64,000 nucleotides of DNA from Polyangium jinanense (GTDB lineage: Bacteria; Myxococcota; Polyangia; Polyangiales; Polyangiaceae). How positions within the stretch are numbered: the first letter of the stretch is position 1; each line of letters opens with the position of its first letter. This document shows positions 9,938 through 18,028 of this stretch, piece by piece. Below the pieces are notes generated by a model. The model searched no databases. It saw nothing but the letters and a program-made list of their open reading frames with translations, and was not told where the DNA came from. The stretch lies in NCBI RefSeq assembly GCF_028435365.1, contig NZ_JAGTJJ010000012.1:62001-126000 (forward strand), written 5' to 3'. Both the position numbers and the translations under genes were made by a program.

Positions 9938-10912
9938 TCAGCCGTGGCCCTTGGCGCGCAGCCAGGCGAAGCTCCTCGCCATTCCCTCGTCGAGCCCGAT
10001 CCGCGGCCGGTAGCCGATCGATTTGATCCGTTCGATCCCGTATTGCCCGCGGCGAAGCACGTATCGCACGGCCTCGCGGTTCATCTCGAGCTCCCGCCCG
10101 AGCGCCGAGGCCGCGCGATCGAGCGTCGAGGCCGCGCGGAGCACGAGCGGCGCGGGGAGATCGGGGATCCCGCGCAGACCCAGGAATCGCTGGTAGTGGC
10201 TGAAAAACTCGCGCGCCGTCGTGCGCCTTTCGTCGGTGACCGTGAAAGGCAGGCCGCTCTTTTTCGCGTCGAGGACGAGGTCGATCGCGTCGAGGAGGTT
10301 GTCCACGTAGACGTGGTTCACGTGACAAACCTTGCTATCGACGTAGATCCAGGACCGCGCCGCCATCATGCGTGTGGGCCGCTCCGTCCAGGGGATCGAG
10401 CCCGGGCCATAGACGTCGCCGGGCCGCACCACGTAGACGTCGAACACGCCCGGCTCGTGCGCCGCGAGCGCGAGCGCCTCGCTCCGAATCTTCGTCGCGC
10501 AATAGGGATTGTCGAGGCCGCCCACGGGTCCGTCCTCGGGCACGCCGTCGGGGAAATCGAAGCCGTGCACCATGACCGACGAGATCATCACGAAATGGCG
10601 CACCCCCGCGCGCCGCGCCGCGACCAGCATCGCGCCCGTGCCGCCCACGTTCACCCGCTCGAAAAGCGCCATCGGGCCCGATTCCCGCACGACCGCGGCC
10701 GTGTGGTAGACGATCTCCGCGCCCGCGCAGAGCGCCGCGCACGCCGCCGGATCCGAGACGTCGCCGCGGACGAGCTCGATCGAAGGGCCGCCCTCCCGAT
10801 CCGGCGCGAGATCCAGCCCTCGCACACCCCTGCCGGCCGCGAGCGCGCGCGTGGCGAGCGCCCGGCCGAGGAAGCCCGACGCGCCCGTGATGGCCACGAC
10901 CGATCCGCTCAT
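9938..10912 (-). CDS. NAD-dependent epimerase/dehydratase family protein
   Basis: A 324-residue extended short-chain dehydrogenase/reductase. The Rossmann motif is AITGASGFLGRALA near the N-terminus and the catalytic YxxxK is YCATK, preceded by MISSVMVHG. ARPGDVYGPGS-type sequence (VVRPGDVYGPGSIPW) follows, as in 3-beta-hydroxysteroid dehydrogenase/isomerase and nucleotide-sugar epimerase relatives. I chose the ATG at 10912 because GGAG lies just upstream and the protein then begins directly at the Rossmann strand; an upstream in-frame extension to 10957 adds only a basic, low-complexity leader. It converges with the transporter gene (9-base gap) and diverges from the hydrolase at 10984. The substrate cannot be told from the sequence. 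Confidence 0.86.
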   Translation of the reverse strand: MSGSVVAITGASGFLGRALATRALAAGRGVRGLDLAPDREGGPSIELVRGDVSDPAACAALCAGAEIVYHTAAVVRESGPMALFERVNVGGTGAMLVAARRAGVRHFVMISSVMVHGFDFPDGVPEDGPVGGLDNPYCATKIRSEALALAAHEPGVFDVYVVRPGDVYGPGSIPWTERPTRMMAARSWIYVDSKVCHVNHVYVDNLLDAIDLVLDAKKSGLPFTVTDERRTTAREFFSHYQRFLGLRGIPDLPAPLVLRAASTLDRAASALGRELEMNREAVRYVLRRGQYGIERIKSIGYRPRIGLDEGMARSFAWLRAKGHG

Positions 10913-10983
10913 GCGTCTCCCCGCTCCTCCTCTCCGAAAGGCGCACCTTGACCACAAGGCCCCTTTCGGTTTCCTTTCACGCC

Positions 10984-11769
10984 ATGCCCCACGTCGATCT
11001 GAATGGCCAAAAGATTTTCTACGAGGACACGGGCGGCGACGGACCGCCCGTCGTCCTTGCGCATGGCTTCTTGATGGATCTCTCGATGTTCGATCCGCAG
11101 GTCTCGGTCCTCGCGCCCGAGTTCCGCGTGATCCGCTTCGACGCCCGCGGCTTCGGCCGCACGCAGAGCGACGGCAATCGCTTCACCTACTGGGACTCGG
11201 CCGAGGACTGCATGCGGCTCCTCGATCACCTCGGCATCGAGCGCGCCGTCGTCGGCGGCATGTCCCAGGGCGGCTTCCTCGCGCTGCGCGCCGCCCTGAA
11301 GTGGCCCGATCGCGTGAAGGCCCTCGTCCTCATCAGCTCGCAGGGCGGCGTCGACGACGCCGAGACCCTCGCCGGGAACCGGGGCATGCTGGAGACCTGG
11401 CGGCAACAAGGCCCGATCGATCCGATCATCCACACGATCGCCGGCCTCATCCTCGGCGCGCCCGAGCACTGGGAGCCCTGGATCTCGACGTGGCGGAAGA
11501 CCCCGGTCGAGACCCTCGTGGCGCCCACGCTCGCCCTCATCGAGCGCGAGGACATCACCGATCGCCTCGGCGAGATCAAGCAGCCCGCGATCGTCTTCCA
11601 CGGCGACGCGGACGCCGCGATTTCGCTCGAGCGTGGCCGCCTCCTCGCGGACAAACTCCCGGGTTGCAAGGCTTTCGTCCCGGTGAAGGGCGCCGCACAC
11701 GCGTCAAACCTCACCCATGCCGATCAGGTGAACCCGCCGCTCCTCGCGTTCCTCCGCGCGCACGCGTGA
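10984..11769 (+). CDS. Alpha/beta hydrolase
   Basis: A 261-residue hydrolase with the standard fold order: HGFLMD oxyanion segment (about residues 26-31), nucleophile elbow GMSQGG, an acid in FHGDADAAI, and the catalytic His in GAAHASNLTHADQVN. It looks like the esterase / 3-oxoadipate enol-lactonase / haloperoxidase-like branch (Pfam Abhydrolase_1/6), which cannot be resolved further by eye. The ATG at 10984 begins right at MPHVDLNGQKIFYEDTG, the usual family start; a longer frame from 10948 would add 12 residues. It is transcribed away from the epimerase and the gap between them (72 bases) must hold both promoters. Confidence 0.88.
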   Translation: MPHVDLNGQKIFYEDTGGDGPPVVLAHGFLMDLSMFDPQVSVLAPEFRVIRFDARGFGRTQSDGNRFTYWDSAEDCMRLLDHLGIERAVVGGMSQGGFLALRAALKWPDRVKALVLISSQGGVDDAETLAGNRGMLETWRQQGPIDPIIHTIAGLILGAPEHWEPWISTWRKTPVETLVAPTLALIEREDITDRLGEIKQPAIVFHGDADAAISLERGRLLADKLPGCKAFVPVKGAAHASNLTHADQVNPPLLAFLRAHA

Positions 11770-11828
11770 GCCGGACGGGCTGAACATCCGAGCAGACAAA
11801 CCGGGGCCCTCGCGCTAGGATGCGCGGC

Positions 11829-12851
11829 ATGCCGCGCCCCGTGCAGAACCCGCCGAACCCCTGGGCGAAGACCGAGGTCGAGTGGCTCGACGAGCCGCCG
11901 AACGCGACGCTCCAGGTCTTCGAGGAGGAGGCGCGCTCGATCCTCTCCGAGAACGAGAGCCCGGATCTGCCCTTCCGCTTCAGCCTGAACCCCTACCGCG
12001 GCTGCATCCACGCCTGCGCCTACTGTTATGCCCGCCCGAGCCACCAGTACCTCGGCTTCGGCGCGGGCACCGATTTCGATCGCAAGATCGTGGTCAAGAC
12101 GAACGCGCCGCGCCTCCTCCGCGAGGCCTTCGAGAAGCCGAGCTGGCGCGGCGACGGGATCGTCCTGTCCGGAAATACGGATTGTTATCAGCCGCTCGAG
12201 GCGAGCTACGAGCTCACACGGCAATGCCTGGAGGTTTGCCTCGCGTTCACGAATCCGGTTTCGATCATCACGAAGAGCCGCCTCGTGGCGCGGGACGCGG
12301 GCCTCTTGGCGGAGCTCGCGCGGCGGGCGCGGGCGCACGTGTTCCTCAGCATTCCGTTCGCAGAGGACGAGGATGGGCGCAAGATCGAGCCCTGGGCGAG
12401 CAAGACGAGCCTGCGCTTCGGCGCCATGCGCGCCCTCGCCGACGCGGGCGTCCCGGTCGGGATCGCCATTGCGCCGGTCATCCCGGGGCTCAACGATTCC
12501 GACATCGCCGAGCTCCTCGAGCGCGCGCGGGAGGCGGGGGCGGAAGCGGCGTTCCTGCAACCGCTCCGGCTCTCGGCCGAGGTCCTGCCCGTCTTCGAGG
12601 AGCGACTCGCCGAGGCGTACCCGCTCCGGGTGCAGAAAGTCCGCAATGCGATCCAGGAGATGCGCGGCGGGAAGATGAACGAGAGTGCGTTCGGGGCGCG
12701 CTTCTCGGGGCTCGGGCCCCGGTGGGCCATGATCGAGCGGATGTTCGAGGCCCATTGCGCGCGGCTCGGCCTGAACCGGGAGCGGATCACCCGCGAGGCA
12801 AAGACCACGTTCCAGCGACCGAAGCGGCAGCTCTCGCTCTTCGACGAGTGA
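11829..12851 (+). CDS. PA0069-family radical SAM protein
   Basis: A 340-residue radical SAM protein. The cluster motif CIHACAYCYARP (CxxxCxxC) follows FSLNPYRGC, and ALDL-like RIVVKTNAPRLLREAF and SGNTDCYQPLE stretches match the PA0069 / Rv2578c family, related in sequence to spore-photoproduct-lyase-like and SplB-like enzymes. The AdoMet-binding GGE-like segment is not obvious by eye. The substrate is unknown. The ATG at 11829 has AGGA eight bases upstream; an ATG at 11820 is an alternative adding three residues. The C-terminus (RPKRQLSLFDE) is typical of the family. It starts about 60 bases after the hydrolase and could be co-transcribed with it. Confidence 0.9.
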   Translation: MPRPVQNPPNPWAKTEVEWLDEPPNATLQVFEEEARSILSENESPDLPFRFSLNPYRGCIHACAYCYARPSHQYLGFGAGTDFDRKIVVKTNAPRLLREAFEKPSWRGDGIVLSGNTDCYQPLEASYELTRQCLEVCLAFTNPVSIITKSRLVARDAGLLAELARRARAHVFLSIPFAEDEDGRKIEPWASKTSLRFGAMRALADAGVPVGIAIAPVIPGLNDSDIAELLERAREAGAEAAFLQPLRLSAEVLPVFEERLAEAYPLRVQKVRNAIQEMRGGKMNESAFGARFSGLGPRWAMIERMFEAHCARLGLNRERITREAKTTFQRPKRQLSLFDE

Positions 12852-13181
12852 TAACAAAACCGACCACGGTACCATGGCTCGGGGCCGCGGCGCGCCGTTT
12901 TCCCTCCCGCGCCGCCGCGGGCTCCGAAATGGGCGAATGGAAAACCCGCCAGGTTACCATCGCCGGCGGACGGGCGACCATGGAAATCTGCGCTGCCCTA
13001 CGAATTCGGTCATGAAGTGAGATCAAGATCACGGATTGTGCGCCTGCGCCTGATTCGACGCGAAAAATGAAGGAACGCGACGGCGGACGGGTTACGCTGG
13101 AGATGGTCACTGCGTAACGACGTTCGGCGCCGCCCCCCGCTCGGCGTGCACGTCCCCGCCGTGTCGGAGGTGAGGTGTGTC
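12852..13181. other. Intergenic region, 330 bp, no gene supported
   Basis: Between the radical SAM gene and the first NlpC/P60-type lipoprotein. An 8-base stem (CCGCGGCG at 12885-12892 with CGCCGCGG at 12913-12920) lies soon after the radical SAM stop and could help termination, though no T-run follows. The decamer GGCGGACGGG occurs twice (near 12966 and 13082). GAGGTGAGG before 13182 is the ribosome site of the next gene. No convincing promoter was identified. Confidence 0.5.
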
Positions 13182-14360
13182 ATGGCCAAAAGCCTGTCCC
13201 TGTTCCGTTCTTCTGCCGCCCTTCTCCCCTGTGTGACGGCCTTCGCGAGCCTTTCCGGCTGCATGTTCGATGCGGAAGAGCTGCACGATATCGCGCAGTT
13301 CGGCCTCGATCGCCAGGACGAGGGCGACGACGAATCCAAGCAGGCCGCGTTCGAGGAAGAGGACGTCGCGCCAGACGACGTCGATGCCGAAAAAAAGAAG
13401 AGCCATGGTAACCCGAGTCCCCAGGCGGGCGCGGCGTGTACCACGGTGGCCACGTTCAAATATGCGACGTCGGGGGACGTCACGACCGCCTCGATCAACA
13501 GCACCGTCGTCGCCTGGTTCACGAAGGGCGCCTATACGGTCCGAATGACCGGCCCCTCGCGAACCTTCTCCGCCGGGGTGACCGGCGTGCCCTCCGTCAC
13601 CACGACGATGTGGATTCGCACGCTCGCCACGCCCTTCGACCCCGTCACGATGGGGACTACGGTTCGTAGCGCCTGGCTCAACGCCGCGCGCGCCGTCAAT
13701 TGCGTGACGGGGACCTCGGACATCCTCGCTGTCGCTTATGAATACATCGAGGGCGGCTCGAATCACGCCGGCTACGCGAGCGGCGCGGACTTCCACGATT
13801 ATCTCGGCCTTTCGTGGGATCCCGCCGACGGAAACATCGTCGCGCCGGACTCCACCCAGATCGGCAAGGTCGATTGCTCGGGCTTCTTGCGGCTCATCTT
13901 CGGCTTCCGCGCGAATTTTCTTTATGGTGGCGTGGAGGCGAAGATCCCGATGTCGTGGTACGTGACGGGCACGCTCACCCGCGCGAGCAAGGATCAATAT
14001 CAATCGGGTCCGGGCAAGATCATCGTGCCCTTCCGCACCCAGCCGACGGGCGCCGTCGCTTTCAACGGAACGCCCACGGCGGCGGAGCTCTCGGCCATCC
14101 AGGTCGGCGATATCGTATTTTTCGACTCGGGCTGTGATTACTCGGTGTCCTCCCCCTCCTGCGGCACGGACTGGACCACGATCGGCCACACCGGGATTTA
14201 CGTCGGCCGGGATTCCTCGAACAACGCCCGCTTCCTCTCGTCTCGCTCGACGGCGGACGGGCCCACGGTGGCGAACACGGGCGGCTGGTCGGTCTTCAAC
14301 GACGCCGCCGGCATCTCCGGGACCTACCCGAAGCGCTTCCGGGCCGCGCGCCGGTTCTGA
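13182..14360 (+). CDS. NlpC/P60-like lipoprotein, tandem copy 1
   Basis: A 392-residue lipoprotein: hydrophobic leader ending in SLSGC (lipobox), then an acidic spacer rich in Asp/Glu. A conserved N-terminal module follows, from TSGDVTTASI through WFTKGAYTVRMTGPSRTF to WIRTLATPFD. The C-terminal half has the NlpC/P60-type Cys motif KVDCSGFLRLIFG and the His motif IGHTGIYVGRD, plus VGDIVFFDSG, the usual strand before it. It ends FRAARRF. The family cleaves peptidoglycan stem peptides or related amide bonds; activity here is inferred. An ATG at 13182 preceded by GAGGTGAGG was chosen over an upstream in-frame GTG/ATG at 13146. It is the first of three paralogues on one strand, spaced 154 and 120 bases apart. 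Confidence 0.8.
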   Translation: MAKSLSLFRSSAALLPCVTAFASLSGCMFDAEELHDIAQFGLDRQDEGDDESKQAAFEEEDVAPDDVDAEKKKSHGNPSPQAGAACTTVATFKYATSGDVTTASINSTVVAWFTKGAYTVRMTGPSRTFSAGVTGVPSVTTTMWIRTLATPFDPVTMGTTVRSAWLNAARAVNCVTGTSDILAVAYEYIEGGSNHAGYASGADFHDYLGLSWDPADGNIVAPDSTQIGKVDCSGFLRLIFGFRANFLYGGVEAKIPMSWYVTGTLTRASKDQYQSGPGKIIVPFRTQPTGAVAFNGTPTAAELSAIQVGDIVFFDSGCDYSVSSPSCGTDWTTIGHTGIYVGRDSSNNARFLSSRSTADGPTVANTGGWSVFNDAAGISGTYPKRFRAARRF

Positions 14361-14514
14361 ATGGTGCGTGGGCCGAGTTACATTGCTTCCGCCCGAAAAG
14401 AAAGAGAAAGCGACACGGAGCAGACACGCTATGCTGCGCACTTCTTGGCGCGTCGTCGCTTTCGTAAAGGCCGATCGGCGCGCGTGAACATACTTGCATT
14501 GGAGGTAACTCCAG

Positions 14515-15582
14515 ATGGCAAATCGTGTTACCGACCTTCGATCGGTCGCCGCGATCCTTTTTTCTTTTGCGCTCCCCGGCTGCATCCTCGACGCGAAGGG
14601 CGCGCCCGAGCCGCCCGAGGACGAGGCTATCGACTCGATATCGCAGGCCATGTCGGCGTGCGGGGCGTCCTCGACATTCAAGTTCTCGACGTCCGGCGAC
14701 ATCACGACCGCCCACATCGGGGGCGACGACGTCGCGTGGTTCACGCAAGGCGCCTATACGGTCCGGATGACCGGGCCTCCGCGGACATTCGACGCGGGCG
14801 AGGCCGTTCCACGCATCACGACGACGACGTGGATTCGCACCCTGGACACGCCGTTCGACGCCGCCGCGACGTCGAGCCAGGACCTCCGCGCGTGGCTCAA
14901 CGCCGCGCGCGCCGCGAACTGCGCGACCGGGACGCCCGACATCCTGGCCATCGCCTTCGAATACACCGAGGGCACCACGAAGGACGCGGGCTACGAGTTC
15001 GGCGCGGACTTCCACGATTACCTCGGCATCGACTGGGATCCGCCGGACGCGGACCCCCGCGCCGCCAATCCCGCGCAGCTCGGCAAGCTCGATTGCTCGG
15101 GCTACATGCGCCTCGTCTTCGGCGAGCGCACGAACTTCGTCCACGACGGGGTGCGCGCGAGAATACCCCTTTCGCTCCACGAAACCGGCGGCGCGATTCC
15201 CCGGACGAGCAGGGAGCAATATCGATCGGGTCCGGGCAAGATCCTCGTCCCCTTCCGCACCGAGCCTCCGGGCGCCGCGCCTTTTCACGGCGAACCCACG
15301 GCGGAGGAGCTCGCCGCCATCGAGATTGGCGACCTCGTCTTTTTCGACACCGATTGCCAATACGACGTCGAGACCCCCTCCTGCGGCACGGACTGGACCA
15401 CGATCAGCCACGTCGGGCTTTATGTCGGAGAGGACGCCGACGGCGATCGCAGGTTCATCTCGAGCCGCATCGTGGCGGATGGTCCGACGATCGCGAACAC
15501 GGGCGGCTTTTCGATCTTCAACGCGACGCCCGGCGTGCCCCACGCGTACCCCGCCTGGTTCCGAGCCGCGCGCCGGTTCTGA
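14515..15582 (+). CDS. NlpC/P60-like lipoprotein, tandem copy 2
   Basis: A 355-residue paralogue of the preceding gene with a shorter acidic spacer. The leader ends in ALPGC. The shared N-terminal module (FSTSGDITTAHI, AWFTQGAYTVRMTGPPRTF) and the catalytic motifs KLDCSGYMRLVFG and ISHVGLYVGED are intact, and the C-terminus is FRAARRF. A strong ribosome site GGAGGT sits eight to nine bases before the ATG. Copies 1 and 2 are the most alike at DNA level: the stretch reading GGCACGGACTGGACCACGAT is identical in both. It probably arose by tandem duplication followed by divergence. Confidence 0.8.
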   Translation: MANRVTDLRSVAAILFSFALPGCILDAKGAPEPPEDEAIDSISQAMSACGASSTFKFSTSGDITTAHIGGDDVAWFTQGAYTVRMTGPPRTFDAGEAVPRITTTTWIRTLDTPFDAAATSSQDLRAWLNAARAANCATGTPDILAIAFEYTEGTTKDAGYEFGADFHDYLGIDWDPPDADPRAANPAQLGKLDCSGYMRLVFGERTNFVHDGVRARIPLSLHETGGAIPRTSREQYRSGPGKILVPFRTEPPGAAPFHGEPTAEELAAIEIGDLVFFDTDCQYDVETPSCGTDWTTISHVGLYVGEDADGDRRFISSRIVADGPTIANTGGFSIFNATPGVPHAYPAWFRAARRF

Positions 15583-15702
15583 TCCGCAAATTCGTCCGGC
15601 ACACCGCTTGCAGCTTATCGTAGCCGAACCACGCCGCCTCCCCCCGGCGGCAGGCCCGGAAGCCCCGGCGCCGCGTAACCCCGACCCTCGGAGGTTCCCC
15701 CC

Positions 15703-16878
15703 ATGGCCACGATGCTCGCTGCACTTCGGTCTTTTGCCAGCGTCCTCGTCCCCGGAATCACGCTCGCCGCGACCCTCACCGGTTGCTTCGGCGGGGGTGG
15801 AAAAGATGCGGCCCCCCCTGCGGGCCAGGACGTGGAAATCACGGACGGTAACGAGCCCGACGAGACGGGCGGTGACGAGCCGATGACGCCGCCGCCCGGC
15901 GACGAGCCGGTCGTGGAGGTCGGGGAAGAGGAGCAAGCCGCGGGGCCGTGCGCGAAGGTCGAGACGTTCACCTTCACGAAGTCGGGCGATACGAAGATTG
16001 CGTCGATCGACGGTGAGCCGGTCGCGTGGTTCACGCACGGCGGGTATTCCGTGCGGATGATCGGGGCATCGCGCACGTTCGGCGCGGCGGATAAATCGGT
16101 CGCCACGGTCACGACGACGTCGTGGGTGCGGACGCTGAGCGAGCCGTTCGACATCGAGAAGACCTCGGAGACGATGCTCTCGGCGTGGCTCAATGCGGCC
16201 CGCGGGGTCAACTGCGACGCCGGCACGCAGGATGTGCTCGCCATCTCCTATGATTACGTGGAGGGGGGTTCCGAGGACGCGCGGTACGCGCTCGGCGCCG
16301 ATTTCCACGACTTCCTCGGCCTCGACTGGGATCCCATCGACGCGTTGAAGATCCTCCCGGACCTCGGGCTCGAAGGCGCGCTCGACTGTTCGGGCTACAT
16401 GCGCCTCGTCTGGGGCAGCCGCACGAACTTCACGTTCGACGGCAAGGACGCGAGCATCCCGCTCTCCCTGAAGTCGCTCACCGGTCACCTGCCGCGCACG
16501 AGCGAGGACATGTACCGGGCCGGCACGGGCAAGATCCTCATCCCCTTCCGCACGCAGCCCGCCGGCGCGCCCTCCTTCCAGGGCGCGCCCACCACGACCG
16601 AGCTCGCCTCGCTCGAGCCGGGCGACCTCGTCTTCTTCGACACGACGTGCAGCTACGCGATCGCCACGGCCATCCTCTGCAGCAAGAATCCGAGCGCGAT
16701 CAGCCACGTCGGCATGTTCGTGGGACGCGACAGCGGCGGGAACTACCGCTTCATTTCGAGCCGCACGACCGCCAACGGCCCGACGGTGGGCAATACGGGC
16801 GGCTGGTCGATCTTCAATGCCGGCGTCGACGGTACGGGCTCGTACCCGCAGCGCTTCCGCGCTGCCCGCCGGCTCTAA
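15703..16878 (+). CDS. NlpC/P60-like lipoprotein, tandem copy 3
   Basis: A 391-residue third paralogue. The leader ends in TLTGC, followed by a Gly/Asp/Pro/Glu-rich spacer of about 60 residues (PDETGGDEPMTPPPGDEP). The N-terminal module reads FTKSGDTKIASI and AWFTHGGYSVRMIGASRTF; Cys and His motifs are ALDCSGYMRLVWG and ISHVGMFVGRD. It ends FRAARRL. A GGAGG ribosome site precedes the ATG. It is more divergent than copies 1 and 2. All three keep the same order of modules, so the unit duplicated was the whole gene. Confidence 0.8.
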   Translation: MATMLAALRSFASVLVPGITLAATLTGCFGGGGKDAAPPAGQDVEITDGNEPDETGGDEPMTPPPGDEPVVEVGEEEQAAGPCAKVETFTFTKSGDTKIASIDGEPVAWFTHGGYSVRMIGASRTFGAADKSVATVTTTSWVRTLSEPFDIEKTSETMLSAWLNAARGVNCDAGTQDVLAISYDYVEGGSEDARYALGADFHDFLGLDWDPIDALKILPDLGLEGALDCSGYMRLVWGSRTNFTFDGKDASIPLSLKSLTGHLPRTSEDMYRAGTGKILIPFRTQPAGAPSFQGAPTTTELASLEPGDLVFFDTTCSYAIATAILCSKNPSAISHVGMFVGRDSGGNYRFISSRTTANGPTVGNTGGWSIFNAGVDGTGSYPQRFRAARRL

Positions 16879-16965
16879 ACCGAGCCCGGGGGGTGAGGCT
16901 CCGGCGCCTCAGGTACGTACGACAAACCTGGATCTCCACTTATCCGCCTGGATCACGGATGCACC

Positions 16966-16980
16966 AGGATCCCGGATCCT
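16966..16980. repeat. Short perfect inverted repeat in the intergenic gap
   Basis: AGGATCCCGGATCCT is a 7-base inverted repeat around a single C, about 90 bases after the third lipoprotein and about 95 before the flavoprotein gene. It could be a weak terminator stem or an operator; no T-run follows. Confidence 0.3.
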
Positions 16981-17073
16981 GATTCCTGCGTCTGGTGGCC
17001 TGGCTGGGCTTCCCGCGGGCCGCTCCTGGTGCCAGGTTTCCCTCGGGGCGGCTGAACGAGGGGAGGCGAGGGG

Positions 17074-17979
17074 GTGGAACGCTTCGACGTGCTCATCGTC
17101 GGCGGAGGTCCGGCCGGGCTCGGTGCGGCGCTGATTCTGGGGCGCTGCCGTCGCAAGGTGCTGGTCTGCGACGCCGGGGCCCCTCGCAATGCGCCTGCGC
17201 GAGGCATTCACGGGCTCCTCGGGCACGATGGTTTGCCCCCGGCGGAGCTCTTGCGCCGTGGGCGCGAGGAGGTCCGGCGATACGGCGTCACGATTCGTGA
17301 CGTCGAGGTCTGCGACGTCCGCCGGAGCGGGCAAGGATTCGAGGCCGATCTCGCGGATGGCGGCCGGGTCGAGGCGCGCAAGGTCGTGCTCGCGACGGGA
17401 ATGCTCGACGTCATTCCCTCGATCGAGGGCATGATCAAGTATTACGGGCGCGGCGTGTACCATTGCCCGATCTGTGACGGCTGGGAATGCCGCGACCAGC
17501 CGATTGGCGTCATCGGCCCCGCGCACCGCGCGATCCGCGCTGCGTTGCAGCTCCTCCGCTGGAGCGACGACGTCGTCATCTTCACGCACGGTCCTGCCGC
17601 GCTCACGGACGACGACAGGCGCCTGCTCGAAAAACATCGAATCGGATTGCGGGAGGCGCCCATCACGCGGCTCGAAGGCGACGGCGAGGAGCTTTCGCAT
17701 GTCGTGCTCGAGGACTGCGAGGTCGTGCCGCGGCGGGCAATCTTCCTGAAGACGGGCGAGGTGCCTCGATCGGATCTGCCCACGAAGCTCGGCTGCAAGA
17801 TCAACGGCGACGGGACGACGGAGGCGGAGTTCCACGGGAGCACGGAATCCGAGGGCGTCTTCGTGGTGGGTGACGCTTCGCCTCGGGTCCAGCTCGTCAG
17901 CGTGGCGCAGGCCGAAGGGGCGGCCGCCGCCGTCCGCATCAATGCGATCTTGCAGGACGAGGACCTCGCATCGCGTTGA
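17074..17979 (+). CDS. NAD(P)/FAD-dependent oxidoreductase, thioredoxin reductase-like
   Basis: A 301-residue class II flavoprotein. The FAD dinucleotide motif is VLIVGGGPAGLGAAL at residues 6-20, the redox pair is C131-P-I-C134 followed by DGWE (compare CATCDG in TrxB), and the C-terminal FAD motif is GVFVVGDAS with VAQAEGAAAA. The second nucleotide-binding segment reads VIGPAHRAIRAALQLL where TrxB has a GxGxxA-type loop, so NAD(P)H binding may be weak or replaced. The CxxC pair argues for disulfide chemistry. It starts with GTG behind a GAGGGGAGGCGAGG purine stretch. No thioredoxin gene is adjacent. Confidence 0.88.
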   Translation: MERFDVLIVGGGPAGLGAALILGRCRRKVLVCDAGAPRNAPARGIHGLLGHDGLPPAELLRRGREEVRRYGVTIRDVEVCDVRRSGQGFEADLADGGRVEARKVVLATGMLDVIPSIEGMIKYYGRGVYHCPICDGWECRDQPIGVIGPAHRAIRAALQLLRWSDDVVIFTHGPAALTDDDRRLLEKHRIGLREAPITRLEGDGEELSHVVLEDCEVVPRRAIFLKTGEVPRSDLPTKLGCKINGDGTTEAEFHGSTESEGVFVVGDASPRVQLVSVAQAEGAAAAVRINAILQDEDLASR

Positions 17980-18028
17980 GCGTGTGAGAGTGGAAGACAT
18001 CCCCCTGTCCATTTGATAGGGTGCGCCA

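Noticed and set aside
12787..13110. Small minus-strand frame in the gap before the first lipoprotein
   Set aside because: Overlaps the end of the radical SAM gene, has no ribosome site or recognisable sequence.
13107..16707. Two long minus-strand open frames (545 and 803 codons) opposite the three lipoproteins
   Set aside because: The plus-strand frames carry leaders, ribosome sites and catalytic motifs; the antisense translations repeat Arg-rich composition and merely mirror the tandem duplication.
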